Shown here: positions 20,893-33,786 of the stretch, piece after piece
Numbering within the stretch: position 1 is the stretch's first letter
How the letters are laid out: every line of letters begins with the position of its first letter
Origin: Rotaria socialis
Lineage: Eukaryota > Rotifera > Eurotatoria > Philodinida > Philodinidae
Reading direction: 5' to 3'
DNA length: 64,000 nucleotides
Assembly (NCBI GenBank): GCA_905331475.1
Contig: CAJNYU010004356.1
Coordinates: 1-64,000 of the forward strand
The notes under the pieces: model-generated
What the model saw: only the letters and a program-made list of their open reading frames with translations
Told to the model about the DNA's origin: nothing
Database searches by the model: none
Made by a program: the position numbers and the translations under genes

Positions 20893-23800
20893 TTAAAATA
20901 AAAATAATTTATTCAAAATTCGACCTTCTGATGTATTCCATCGAGGCATTAAAACATCATCAACTAAGAATTCTAATGGACATTCAACGATAAAACCTTT
21001 TATTTGTTTACATTTTTCATGTGCCTTAATTAAACAAAGAATATTTTTCTTATTCTAATGAAAATTTAATAGATAAAAATAGAACGTACAGTTAACGGGT
21101 CGGTTTCTTTTAATTTGGGTCGTTGAGCGTATGTTTCAACATCAACAAAAGTTCTAACTTGATTCGAAGGTAATGTACTAAAAACTTCTTCATAAATTTG
21201 TGAATTTCGTTTTGCTGTTTGACGAAAATATTCATAAAATTCATCTGAACATGGATCATCAACATTCATTTCTTGTTCATTTTTAATTCCCAACAATTGT
21301 CTTTAAAATATGAAACAGCAAGAAAAGATTCAACATAAAATAACATGCTAATAATAAAAAGTAAACCTGAATAATTTCTTTCGCCATGTTGAAGAGAAAA
21401 GTCCAACTTTTTGTGTTTGACCATTTAATTGTGAATCAACCATTTCAATATCATTAACAACTAAGCAAAATTCTGAATCACGAGAACCTAGAAGGGAACG
21501 ATCATTTATATTAGCGGATCCACATATACACATTCGATCATCAACAATCATTAATTTTGAATGAACATAAATGATTTCTGTTACCTTGAAGAAATATTTA
21601 TTTTATATTATATTTAAAATAAATCTTGATAAAATACTTACTAGTGTACCCATTAATATATCCCAATTACGCATTCCATAAAATGTTATATACTCTTCAG
21701 GATTAGAAATACCTATTTTAAATTAAAAAAAAATTAAAATAACGAACGTAAGATCATTTCAAAGTTATATAAACTGATTCGATAATGATCAAATTTATCG
21801 AGCTTTAAAAAACTGATTTTGTCTTGGTACAATTATTCTAATAGATTCAATGTGATTGAAAATACTATTCAAACTATAATCTTATATGACAAATAAAATT
21901 TGATTTTGTTCTAAAAGAAACCTCAAGTTAGATGAAGATTAATTTTAACAATCATCAATAAAATAATAATCGATTCTAGTCTAGTATTGCATTTTAGAAA
22001 AATCTATTTTTGTTTCTAAATAATAAAAACGTACCATGTCTTTTTAGTCGTTCGAAAAGTGATGTTTCGCCTTTATTAATTGATCTCATAATAAAATAGA
22101 GAACAGCTTGAACAGCATTAACATTTGAAAAACCCGGTAATAATGGTAAAACAACATAAACTCTAAATTTTTCTTTATTAATATGAGCACGACGTATTCG
22201 ACGAAAAAGTGCATCACCAATATTATTTTTGATTGTTATATCTTCAGCAATTGAAATAAAAAATTGATTCTAAATATTCAATATTTGTTTTTAATTGAAA
22301 AAAAAAGAACTATATTTTACTTCAATATAAATAAAATGTTGAGCACTATCAATCATATGAATATAAGCATTTTGTATTGAATGTTCAATAGTACGTATTC
22401 CACATGACCAAAATGAAGCCGAACGAACACATTGAGCATCAACATGAATTGGTTTTTGTGTTTCACCAAGAATCTCACAAAGCATTGATGAATCCAATAA
22501 TTGATCATCATCATAACTTTTTGGAAGAATATATGGATACGATTCATTATGACGAAATTTATCGGCCTGTTCAATTAAGAAAAATAAATAAATTATTAAT
22601 TTTTTGAATTAATTTAACAAAGAAAAACACTAACTTTATGAATATTCCATCGTTGAATGAAATGTCTGGCACAATCTCTTGCTGCCTCTCCAGTGACAAC
22701 TAAAGCTTCATCATGCCATGGCATTCGTGGCACAGATTTACGATCGAGATAATCTTGTAAAAACAAAATAAAACAGCAATGGAATATTTAAAAGTTTAAT
22801 GATAAATAAAACAAAAACCTTCATCAAATTTTTCAATAAATTCAAAATCTTTTTCATAAGAATTTGCATAATCTTTTCCCATAAAATATTGACATTTATT
22901 ATCTACAACTGGTGTTTCACCAATATTTGTTTTAGGTGTTTCATCGAGTGGTTCGTGTTGTGGAATTTCTTCATCTTCATCGGATGAATCTTGATCATCA
23001 TGATGCCTAACTTTCTATTATTCGGAAGATAAAAAGCATAAAATTTCAGAAATAATTATCGAACATCATATACTTTGATCATTTTTTTCCATTTATTTTT
23101 ATATACATGAGGTCGTTGTTCAGCTAAATCTTCTTGAGCTAGAAGTTTTCTTTCGGTTTTATTTAGTTCATTGATAAAATTTGTTACTTCTTGAATAAAA
23201 AAAAAATTTTAAATATTTTAATATAGAATCATAATAAAAATGTAAAAAAAAACAAATCTTACCTAACGATTTTGTTAAATTATTATTATTATTCGTTATT
23301 GCTTCATCGTTAACATCTATTTATATTTATATGAATAAACAATTATTTAGAAGTAAAGATTAGTACTTTGATTTTGATTCGCTTTTAATGATGAGTCTTT
23401 TTTTTGTTGATCAAGCTTAGCTGGATTCACAATTTCTTTTGACAACGATTTTGAAGAAACCTTTGAAAAATTTTATTCAACTATTTATATTAAAAATAAA
23501 ATAAATTCTACGTAAAATACTTCATTTAACTATTTGTTCATTTAAGACTAAAAAACGGATAAAAGCACTTCAAGAAACCCATTCCAGATTTCCAATACAG
23601 GAAATTATATTTAAATTTGTTTTAAATCTATTAAAACTTTCACAAATACCACAACACTACGTATGTTCAATAATGCTTTTTCACATTCTTTGGGATAAGA
23701 ACCATCGTTTTCGTTTTTTTTTCAATGCCGCATCATTCGATTATGACAAATATGCATTTTTAATTATGACTTGTTTTTATTCGTTTTTAAAAGGCGCAAT

Positions 23801-26800
23801 AAATGTGAGCTAAGGTAAATACGAATAGTTTTCTGTTTTATTTCTACTTGACAGTAATGAAACCATAAATAGTTTACAATCATTCTTATGTTGATAAAAC
23901 CTGTATTCTATCATCATTGTCATGAAGCGCATACGATTGGCGTTTAAAACTCCGTTAAGAAAGAAAATTGTTAACCATGACATTTATTTATTTCACAATA
24001 TTGTTGTGTCTAACAAAGAATATGGTTCTATTAATACATTGGTTTTTTTGTCAGAAGTATTTGTATCATTTAGATCTTAATCTATGACAATTATTCAGAA
24101 ACAATATTTCTCCTTTTTTTGATTTACTATCTCTAATCAATAACGAATGATGACGAGAGACACTCTCATTATTCATTTAAGATAAAGAACAATAAATATT
24201 CTATGAAACTGATTCAAATTCTTGTAGATTCTTATTCAGAATTTCTTTTCTTAATCAATAAAAGTATTGTGAGCAACTTTTTAATTAAAAACTATGTTTA
24301 CTGAATAAATAGACGATGTACACGCAAAAAAGAAAACTAATATCCTTACAGTATTCTCTAGATCAGCATTTTGAGCTATTTCTGGTGTAGTGTCAGCAGT
24401 AGCTTGTTCTTTTTCTGCTTCGTCTTCAGGTTGACCAGTCGTTTCACTTGGAAGCTGCAATTCTACTACATTTTTATCTGCCAAATCGATCAATCTGTTA
24501 AAAATAAATAAATATGTTTAGAAATATAATTATAAACGACAAACCTATGTTCATCTGTATCCCATCTTCCCCAGCAAAGATCAATACCTCCAATAAAGGC
24601 AATACGTTGATCAATAACAACAGTTTTTTCGTGATGTGAATAAAGAAATGACGATTCTGTTCCAGGTACGACTGAATGATTAGGATGTCGAATCACTTTT
24701 ATATTCTTTTTATTTGGACTTTTAGTCAATAGTTTTACTTTCGTATGCCAACTATTTAAACCAACAACTTGTACAATATCTTTAAATACCATCACATAAA
24801 CATGAATTCCTTCTTCCTAAATTTCGATGTATCCAACTAATTAGAAAAACAAAATATTTTCAAAAACTTACAGCTCGTTTACCAAGTAAATTATAAAGAC
24901 GCATTGAATCATCACCAAAAGGACGTATAAGCATGACTTCGGGTGAAAGCCACCAATCGGTAATAAATATTTCTTCCCTTGCTGCTAATATACCTTTAGC
25001 TACTGCTTCCATATATGATTGACCATTTACAAACCTATTTCAACATGAAACAACACCGATTTATTTTATTTATTAGCCATTCATTGAACTGTTTACCGAT
25101 ATGGTACTTTTTTTTAAAGTCTACCTGAAGGAAACATATTTTCGAATATTCTTTTCTCACGTTTATTTATTTTTATTTAATAAAAAATAAAATTTTCAAG
25201 TAAAAATATTAATTCTAAATCTCATCGATACTTTCATCTCAAAACTATTTGTTAAACTCTATTTGAAGAAAAATTCTTTTTTTTTGAAGAACTTATTCGA
25301 ATCATAGAAATATGCTCAATTTAACAAACTAAACACGTTTAGATATGAATTCTAATTCAAATTGACTTAGATGGAAAATAGTTAATATAGTTTCAATAAA
25401 TAATGGAATATTTATCAAAAAATGATGTTACAAACCATTTAGCATATTGTTGTTGTCTTTTGGGTGCAAATGAATTAAAAGGATGTTGTTCAATGAGAAT
25501 AGATTTATTTTTAACTTTCATAAAAGATTCGAACCATTCATTTCTTTCTTCTTCTTTTTCACATTTAATAATCATTGAACGTTGTAAATTTTTAATTCTG
25601 ATACCATTATTAGTTCCAGTTTTCCTAAAACCTTGTTCAATAGAAAATGCTCTATCAATAAGCATTGGAAATCCAATTAAAGCTGAATTAGGATTCATAT
25701 AAGCAAGATATGAATCTTTCAGAATAAACCATTTTTGTCCATGATGCATTTTACATTTGTCACATATAAATGGAACTCGAAGAAATATTGAACGACCACG
25801 AAAATCATCATTTGAACGTTTAGAAATAGCACCTTCTTTTGAACTAACACCCAAGCCATGTACAAATGATAATGGGCTCACTTCCAAAAACTCTCTCTAT
25901 ATAATTGAATTAATCGAAAAGTATAGTTTTTTTCATTTATTTATTTAATTTTTAATCCTTTACCATCGCAATATGTTCACGGAATTTTGCATGTTTTAAA
26001 ACTTTATTTAAATAATCTTGCAAAATTTTCTATAAATTAAAATTGAAGAAAAATACAAAATTTGAATAAAATCTTACACATCGTTCCACAATTGTGAATT
26101 GATTAATAAATTCAATGCGCTCATTGTGAGTTGGAAAGCATGCTCGCTCGTCCTGTTTTTTAATTAATGAATTACTTTCATCATTGTTAGATTTCTTTTC
26201 AGATAAATCACTTCTGCAAATGAAAAACGTATTTAAAGGAATATAGATATCCTACATGGAATAAAATCGAGATTTTTCAATTATCTTACTTGTTTAAACT
26301 ACTAAGAGATCGCCCTGTTTGTTCTTTAACAAAATGAGAAAGAGCTTTATGAAGATCATGAAAATGTTTATAACGTTTTTTAATTGTCCATTCAAATGCA
26401 GAACCATGACGAATTGTTATTGTATATCTAATTTTATAAATAAATTATTCAATCTTATCTTGTATTTCTTGATCAATATAAAATGTGGTTTTCTTTTTAA
26501 TTATTATTATTTCTGAAATTACTCCATAATGAAACAATTAAGTACTTACAAATATGGATAAAGAAACTCTGTAACAGGATTATAAATTCTTTCTGCATCA
26601 ATTTTAATAACTTGAACTGGTAGACCATCAACAAACGTTTTATTTCGTCTTGAATAGATTTGTTCCAATGAACGTTTTTCATCTATGTCTTTTTCTAATT
26701 TAAAAAATAAACGAAATTATTTTCTTCTCAATTTTAATACCTGTACAGTCGCTTTGAAGAGATTCTTCAACAAAGTCCAAGTCAGGATAAGCTAAATATT

Positions 26801-27278
26801 CGGTATGTCTTCGACGAGTATGGTCTATAAAATGTAAAATGATATTTCATTCATATTATCTTATTTAATTTAGAAATTAATCGGTTATGAAAATTTTCAT
26901 AAAAATAATCTTTTTTTTTAATCAGCTAGATAATCATGTAAAATATTAAAAGTTTCTTCGAAAAATAATGAATGTATTTTGTTTTATCTATGAAGTATAT
27001 AAATTCTTTTTAAATTCAATAATTTTGTTGAACACAACATTAATCACCGAACGAAAGTTTTTTTATTTTAATTTTATAATGATTAATTTCATTAAGTACG
27101 TTTTATCTATGGATAATTTCTTAGTCTTTTAATATGTAACTTAATAAGAATTCAATTTATCTGATAGTATATCAATGAGTACAACTGTATATTTACTTGC
27201 ACCCAAAGTTAATTCCACCATATCGGTCGTAGGTTTGATAAGGCAATCAATGCCTAGAGATGTATCTAATTGATTCAT
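20893..27278 (-). CDS. PLD1: Phospholipase D with PX and PH domains (PLD1/2 type)
   Basis: Hydrolyses phosphatidylcholine to phosphatidic acid and choline at membranes, in lipid signalling and vesicle traffic. I joined 21 exons in phase to 1135 residues: 27278-27197, 26824-26741, 26694-26550, 26427-26290, 26213-26078, 26029-25964, 25896-25436, 25034-24872, 24816-24545, 24494-24350, 23460-23367, 23316-23263, 23189-23074, 23014-22819, 22753-22635, 22566-22321, 22269-22035, 21712-21642, 21584-21367, 21300-21090, 21048-20893. A PX domain lies in about residues 70-205 and a PH domain in about 225-355. Catalytic motif HKD1 is HHEKTVVID (His487, Lys489, Asp494); HKD2 is HSKLMIVDD (His949, Lys951, Asp956). 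Both are intact, so activity is expected. A low-complexity acidic linker separates the halves. The introns after exons 1, 7 and 10 are long (372, 401 and 889 bp) among otherwise short ones. The C-terminal tail differs from vertebrate PLD1, so the last exon is slightly less sure. Confidence 0.94.
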
Positions 27279-30200
27279 TTTCGACGCTCTATTTGAATTA
27301 ATTCTATTAGAAAAAAAGAATTCTTTTTATATGTAATACTTACTATGTACCCTGAAAGTAGAATGACGAATAAAATGAAAACAAAATTGCTAAATAACCC
27401 TTCTCTTTTTCCTGTTCTCTATTTTTCCTTGCTCTGCATGTTTTAGTTGTTCTGTGGCCTTGCCACATTTCATCGCAGTCGTACACGATACATTATAGCG
27501 TCTAACTATCGCCCATTTTTGCTTCGCGATGAAAAGACAGAAAGAAAAATATTACTTTTTTTACCCTATTGCATCTAGAGAGAATACTGAAGCACGTTGC
27601 ATCGACTGTTTACATCAGTAGACATGATATTATACGCTTTAAGATTACACAAAAATAAATCAATAAATAATCTATGTTAGGAAAAAACTTTTCATTTTCC
27701 AGAATTTTGAAACATTTAAACACAATTTCAAATAAAACTCTTTCTTTTCTTTTGTTTTCAGCAGATTTTGACTTTTGATTTATCAACGAACTTGTCTATG
27801 TAATCCTCAACAGATTCTTATCAACAAACATACTTCTTTTCTTTATTTATGTCTCATTAAAAACAAAATAACATTAATTAAACAAATGATAATCGTATAT
27901 ATATAGATACTTCTATATAGAAAGAAAATTATTTTTAAATGAAGCTAATTAATAGATAATTTCATTGCAATAAAGACCACTTACTGAAAAAAAACGAGTA
28001 CTTACAACTTTGTTTGAGAAAAGAAATTGAATTTCTAGAAATTTTATTTAACATAAATATAAGTTTAACTCTTCGAATTACAAAATAAATAAAAAATTTA
28101 TTTTCAGTTTTTCGTTAATAAAGTTTTAAATAAATCTTTCGAAAAAAACATTTTTCGAAATAACCCAACAGGAAAATCTAGTTGAATCTTTATGAATTAA
28201 TATTAATACTTATTAAATCTATTGATTAATGTTTTCATAAAGTATTATCGTTTTTTTTTCTATCAAATAATATTTTTCAATGATTAAATAAAAAAAATGG
28301 CGATTAAAACTAAAATAATGAATAAGAGACTTAACTTATTTCCCGTAAGACAAAAATTTCAATACATTAATACAACAGTAACGGTTCAAGATGATTTGTC
28401 AAATTATTCGATTGTATTGATCTATTGAAAAGAAACATCCCAATCGATATTTTATCTTGCAGACATTTTACTGACTGAGACTATTCTACTCAAATATCAG
28501 ATTTAGCTTTTATTTTGGCAACAATATGTAAGAAGAAGTTGATCAAAAATCTTGCTCGGCGCCTTGGTAGTAGAATATTTCTGAAAATTATCCAATTGAG
28601 TATCAAGAATCGTACTTTTCAATAATTCTCTTCAATTGTGATAATAGAATCAACTACTGAGAATTTATTGTCAACAATATATTCATTCAGTTATGATATG
28701 AAAATATCGATGATAGGTCAACGATAACATATGATCTATAAATTAATAAAATTTCTTTATATTTATCAGAAATCATAAATAAATATAAGACGATATTTTT
28801 CTTATTGCCAACTGATCATGTTTTTTTTTGAATAGAATTATAAATGAACACGATTGGTTTGAAAAAGAAAACAGATTTTCCAACATAAAACCATAAAAAA
28901 ATATGAATTATATAGATGTAACGTAAATCGATTTAACGAGTTTATGCTAATGAGAACATGATAGGTGCCTCAGTTTAATTTCCTGTTAATTTCTTGATTC
29001 AAAGATACAAAATAATTTTCAGGTTACAGAATCGAAATAGCTATAAAAAGATATACCAAATAGACATGATAGTTATTTATTTTTCAGATTAAAACTTCTT
29101 TCATTCGAAAGTGCCTGTTTCTTATTTCATCCTGAGCAATTAAATATTCCTATGAGTTCATGGAGAATTTTTTAGAAAATTTCATTAATGTTTGCAGACA
29201 TTAAACATCATAATTGGGCATTCTAATCAGACAAAAAAATATTTCCATTTATCAAATTTCTATTTTAACACTTCAAAATAGATTCTATCATCGTATCAAT
29301 ATTATTAATAACGAAGAGTGCCATCTATTGTCAGTATGCGCGAAAACAACACGGAAGATATCCATTAATTAATGATAACTGTTCAAATTTTCAAAATGTG
29401 TAGCAGTGAAAAAAGTTTATTCGTTTCATATAAGTAACTAGTTAAGCAACAGAGAAAAATCTAAGCTCCATTTTTTCGATTTAGTGTTATGAAGTTTCGG
29501 ACTATTCTGAATGGAAAAAAATCTAACATTACTATTAGTTTTTCTATGTAACAATAAATAAAATTAAAATAAGATTAAACAACTGAATAAAGATTAAAAT
29601 TCAATGTTAAAGGAAACCTCAGTTGACTCTAATCACTATACTATCAGACAATATCTTATCTTTAATTCAAATTGATATCCACTATTATATGATAAGTTCC
29701 ATTCAAATCGTTCTTGTCTCTATGTTTATTTAGATCGTTTGATTGATTGTCGAAATTTTCATGAATTTGAATGTTTCAATAGAAAAAAATTCTATTGTTA
29801 TAATTTTCTATTAAGTTCACAAAAGAAATAAACTATAATGAAAAAAATAAACTTTATAGAGTAGATAATATCATGTTTTTGCTCTGATACCAATTCTATT
29901 AAAACATTCCATCAACTTTTCAAAGAAATTTTTATGGGACACGTCGAAATCATATTCATATAGTACCCAGTGGGTACTACCCACTAGACGTTTATGTCAC
30001 CTGTCTCTTTATATACTTGTTCATAAGTGACAGGGGAGAGATCTCAGGTTATAAATGAGTATGTTGTTTTATTTTTATTGTAATAGATAGCGGTGAACAC
30101 TAATGTGCTGTTAGAAATCGTATCTGCATCCAAAATCGTGCAAATATAGAATATATCATCATGGTAAATGATTAAACTTAAGTCAATAGAAAACAATTAG

Positions 30201-31152
30201 TAAATTCTATGGATTTTCAGGTGTTAATGGTTTTTCTGCACAGGAAACTATTTAATTTATTTCATTTAGATCTTCAATATTAGTTTGACGAGCTAGCTTG
30301 AGCATCACCCAACTGATATTAAATTAAAGAATACACAGTATAAATAATCTCTCGATTATAGATATTTGAAAGATTTTTAAAAATAAGAAGAAAATAAAAT
30401 AAAATTTCATTTGTTTATGATCAACCGATTGAAGATGAAGCTTTTCTTCTGATATGATCAGTGTTCCATAAAGTCGCTCAAAATATGTCAATTAGTTTTA
30501 TTCAAATCATTTTTTCTACAATGGTAGATACCATTCTTAAGTTTTTAGTTATACAAAGAAATTTCTCAAATAGGCTTTGAATTTATCTTATATAATTGAA
30601 ATACGAAAACCAGATTCTGTCCATATGAAAACACATAGTTTATCATGCTTTTTGGTCAATATTCCAATTGCTTTTTTGCATTTTGTGATCTCGTCTATCA
30701 TGATTACAGTTAGGACTCTCATTGGCTTGGCTTTTTTTCTGATGTATTACTCGCGTCGGATGATCTGAATGCTCATGAAATCGATTCATTTTTTTCAATT
30801 GAAACATTTATTGACCAAAACATTAAAACTATTTCACGAAATGTTTCGATCAGGACCTGAATTCGTTAAGATTCTCTCTCGATTGAAATATCAGAATAAA
30901 TCCATTCAAATGAAAGTATTAACTGTAATCATAGTAGGCACAATAAAAAATACTAAAGAAAATTAAGTATTGAACGAAAAGTATCATTGGATTATGTTTT
31001 ATCAAACGGAAAAACGCTGGTTTTTTTATTTTCAGATACATAAAAAAAATTCTAAACTAGAACAAATCATAGCACATCAGACCATTCACTGCTCGAATCA
31101 CTTAAGATGAAATCAAAGTAATTCCTGTATCAAAAACGACAATTCGTTTTTT
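27279..31152. other. Gene-free stretch upstream of the phospholipase gene
   Basis: About 3.9 kb of AT-rich DNA that should include the phospholipase promoter. Frames at 30577-30966 are short, lack domains and have no convincing splice context. A small palindrome with AGTACCC...GGGTACT lies near 29960. Confidence 0.35.
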
Positions 31153-31464
31153 AGTGTACTCAAAAAGTGAGTACACTAGAATCGGTTAGTGTGTCCGGCC
31201 GTAGGCACGATAACTTTCGAAAGGAGAGTCAGACCGTGATGAAATTTTCCACACAGTTCAATCTCATGAATATCTCGGTCGAGTTCGAAGATGAGAAGGA
31301 TCCCTNCGCCTGAAAAATGTCTCAAAATGCACAAAAACTGCATCCAGATATCAAATTGCCTAGTTTCTCATGATAATTTTGGTGTTCAGACATTCTAGAA
31401 TGACTCATATGTCCCATGCACTTTTTGTAGTACACATAACTCTCGGATGAAATCCGACGTTTTC
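31153..31464 (+). repeat. Hairpin-ended repeat, copy A
   Basis: It begins with the hairpin AGTGTACTC...GAGTACACT, then CGGTTAGTGTGTCCGGCCG, and ends with a second hairpin CGGATGAAATCCG. The first 60 and last 165 or so bases match the inverted copy at 50143-50483, while the middles differ. One ambiguous base (n) lies at about 31306. No coding frame and no clear target duplication are seen. It is a non-autonomous dispersed repeat of unknown class. Confidence 0.68.
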
Positions 31465-33186
31465 AACATTTATTTTATAGTTATTTTTACAATGTAAGTG
31501 ACATGACGCTTTGAGATGGGGCAACCAAATATTCGACTTTTCCAGTCTTAATAAAAATGTCTTTATTTTGAGAATAGGGTCATTGCGACTTAAAATACTA
31601 ATAAGAACAGCTAATACTTACAAATTTTGATAATCAAAAAATTCTTTTGTTTTTATTCCGTAAATAATCATGAATATTTTGAATTATGCATGCAAATAAG
31701 CATTGAAAAATAAATATGTTAGCAAATGTTTTTCTCGTACAGAAATACAAACACATATTTTATGATTGAAGAACTGAGCACTATCAAGAGATCTTCTACA
31801 ATGAAATATTTAGTTTTCAATTTATTTTTCTATGGTAATTTCAAAAAGTACACTGATTTACCATATTTTAAAGTGTCGAAATATTAGCTTTTTTTGAATA
31901 TTTTATGTTGAAGCGACTCCCTACTGACATTCAATGAGGTTTTTTATTGACATTGAAAATATCTTCGTTTTTAATAAGAACTTGTAAGATTAAACTGTTA
32001 CTTAAAACAGAAAAAACAATGATTGAAAATCAATTTATCATTGTCTTCAATCATGTTTTGAAAAATTTTCATTTAAATTCTCACATAGATCTTCACTTTT
32101 CATCAGTTTAACGCATCTTTATACGTAATTGTCGCCTTTTTTAATTGTGTTTTATAATTACTTTCAATCAACTTTATGAAACTGCTTTCTTGATAAAAGC
32201 TTCACTTTTCTACAGTAAATCATTTTAAAATTATATATTAAACAATATCTTGTGATACACTGAAATAGTATAATATAAAGCAGCATCTAGAAATGATGGA
32301 TAATATTCGATAATAAAGTAGTTTTGAAAATTGTTTAATTTTATAGCCAGTAATGATATTAGAATTCATTGAAAATTATTCTTTTTGTAAAGTTTTTCTA
32401 CTTTTTCAAAAGACTTAACATGCTGAAGTCATACTGCAGTAAGGAGGGGAGGGGGGGTGTGTGGACAAGCAGATACATAAAACATTAATTTCTTTGAAAA
32501 AAAGATGATGTTGAACGGACAAATGTAAGAATGTTATTGTACTAAAGAATCGTTTATTAATAAAATTTGTAGATATAGATTTTTTAATAGCAATCTTTTC
32601 GATATAAATAATATGTCAAACTAGTCATGATTGAAAATTTCTGAATAGTAAAATAAAACCTTAAGTATACAGCTAAATACAAAAATCATCAATCTACGTC
32701 ATGTCTGCTACGGAATAGAACGTGTGATTTATAGTAAGTCATGCCTATGATAAAATGAATCTCTTGACGAAACATGATTAATAATTTCTAAATAATAAAT
32801 GTTTTCTCAACGTTATGCTCAAATCCTGTATTAGATGACAGAGAAATTAACTATTAGACAAAAAAACCAAGTCAAATATACGTGGGCTAAAATGAAACTT
32901 CCGTATAAACAGTCTATCACATGAAACAAAGTAAAGAGCAGACAAAACAGAGAAAATGAATAAGAGAGAAAGAGAGACAAGAATAAAGCTTTGAAGAGAA
33001 AAAGAAAACTAAGGTTTTTTCAAAAAATCTTACACATGAGAGACTACCATGATATAATTTGACACGCTCAATACTACAATACAATCAAAACAAATTTTGA
33101 CAAAGTAGAACTTATTTTATTTGAATTCTTAATTGAAACAATTCTTGATAAACTATGTTCTTCTTTCTTTTAGAAAATAAAACGAA
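31465..33186. other. Gene-free stretch
   Basis: AT-rich. A G-rich tract with GGGGGGGTGTGTGG near 32446-32463 is the only notable patch. No gene is recognised. Confidence 0.35.
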
Positions 33187-33786
33187 ATGACAAGTAGTTT
33201 GACTATTAATTCATATAAAAGTGACGATCAGAAACATTTATTGGATAATTATCATTATCTGACTGAACGACGATGTTTAAAACAACGTTTATATCATGCA
33301 CCACTTGCATTACGACGAAGTATATCGCTTGAAGATAGTTCAACTGATACTGATAATAATTTATTAGATAAAAAAACAGATAAATATTCATTAAATTTAA
33401 TTCAAACACAAAGTTCTCAATTAAGTTCTTCATTGAATTCTCTTTGTCTTAAACTTCGACGATATCAATTATTACCTGAATATGATGAAGATATTGCAAA
33501 ATCATCAGATGAAAATAATTTTAATTGGTGGATAACAGCTGCTCGTCTAAAACCAATATTTCAAAAGATTGTTATGTCGGATTATAAAAATTTTGATCAT
33601 TTTCCAGAAACATATGGCAATGATCAAGATATTACATTCAAAGATTGTAAAAGACAACAACGTCGCAATGCTGTTTGCCTTGAAGTTGATCGCCTTTATT
33701 ATAACGACCAACTTATTCTGTTTGCCATGGTTGCTAATGAAGTTCAATTAGAATTTAATCTTACATTTTCAGGATTTACTGAGTAA
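33187..33786 (+). CDS. Unknown 199-residue protein
   Basis: One uninterrupted frame with good codon use. The N-terminal half is serine- and leucine-rich, with RRSISLEDSSTDTD resembling phosphorylation sites. The C-terminal half is more ordered, with WWITAARLKPIFQKIV and an alternating hydrophobic strand-like end NDQLILFAMVANEVQLEFNL. There are no signal peptide, membrane segment or known motif that I recognise. A polypyrimidine stretch ending TTTTAG lies 13 bases before the ATG (33168-33173), so a 5' non-coding exon or trans-splice site is likely. A polyadenylation-like AATAAA does not appear close behind the stop. Confidence 0.6.
   Translation: MTSSLTINSYKSDDQKHLLDNYHYLTERRCLKQRLYHAPLALRRSISLEDSSTDTDNNLLDKKTDKYSLNLIQTQSSQLSSSLNSLCLKLRRYQLLPEYDEDIAKSSDENNFNWWITAARLKPIFQKIVMSDYKNFDHFPETYGNDQDITFKDCKRQQRRNAVCLEVDRLYYNDQLILFAMVANEVQLEFNLTFSGFTE

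Noticed and set aside
29950..30050. Short palindrome AGTACCC...GGGTACT
   Set aside because: It is too short and isolated, with no flanking duplication or second copy noticed.
30577..30966. Two adjacent plus-strand frames, one with a hydrophobic stretch
   Set aside because: Hydrophobicity is expected from AT-rich codons; there are no splice signals, repeats or domain evidence joining them.
31153..31464. Possible Helitron
   Set aside because: A hairpin lies near each end, but I see no CTRR terminus or TC start and no replication-helicase gene, so I left the class open.
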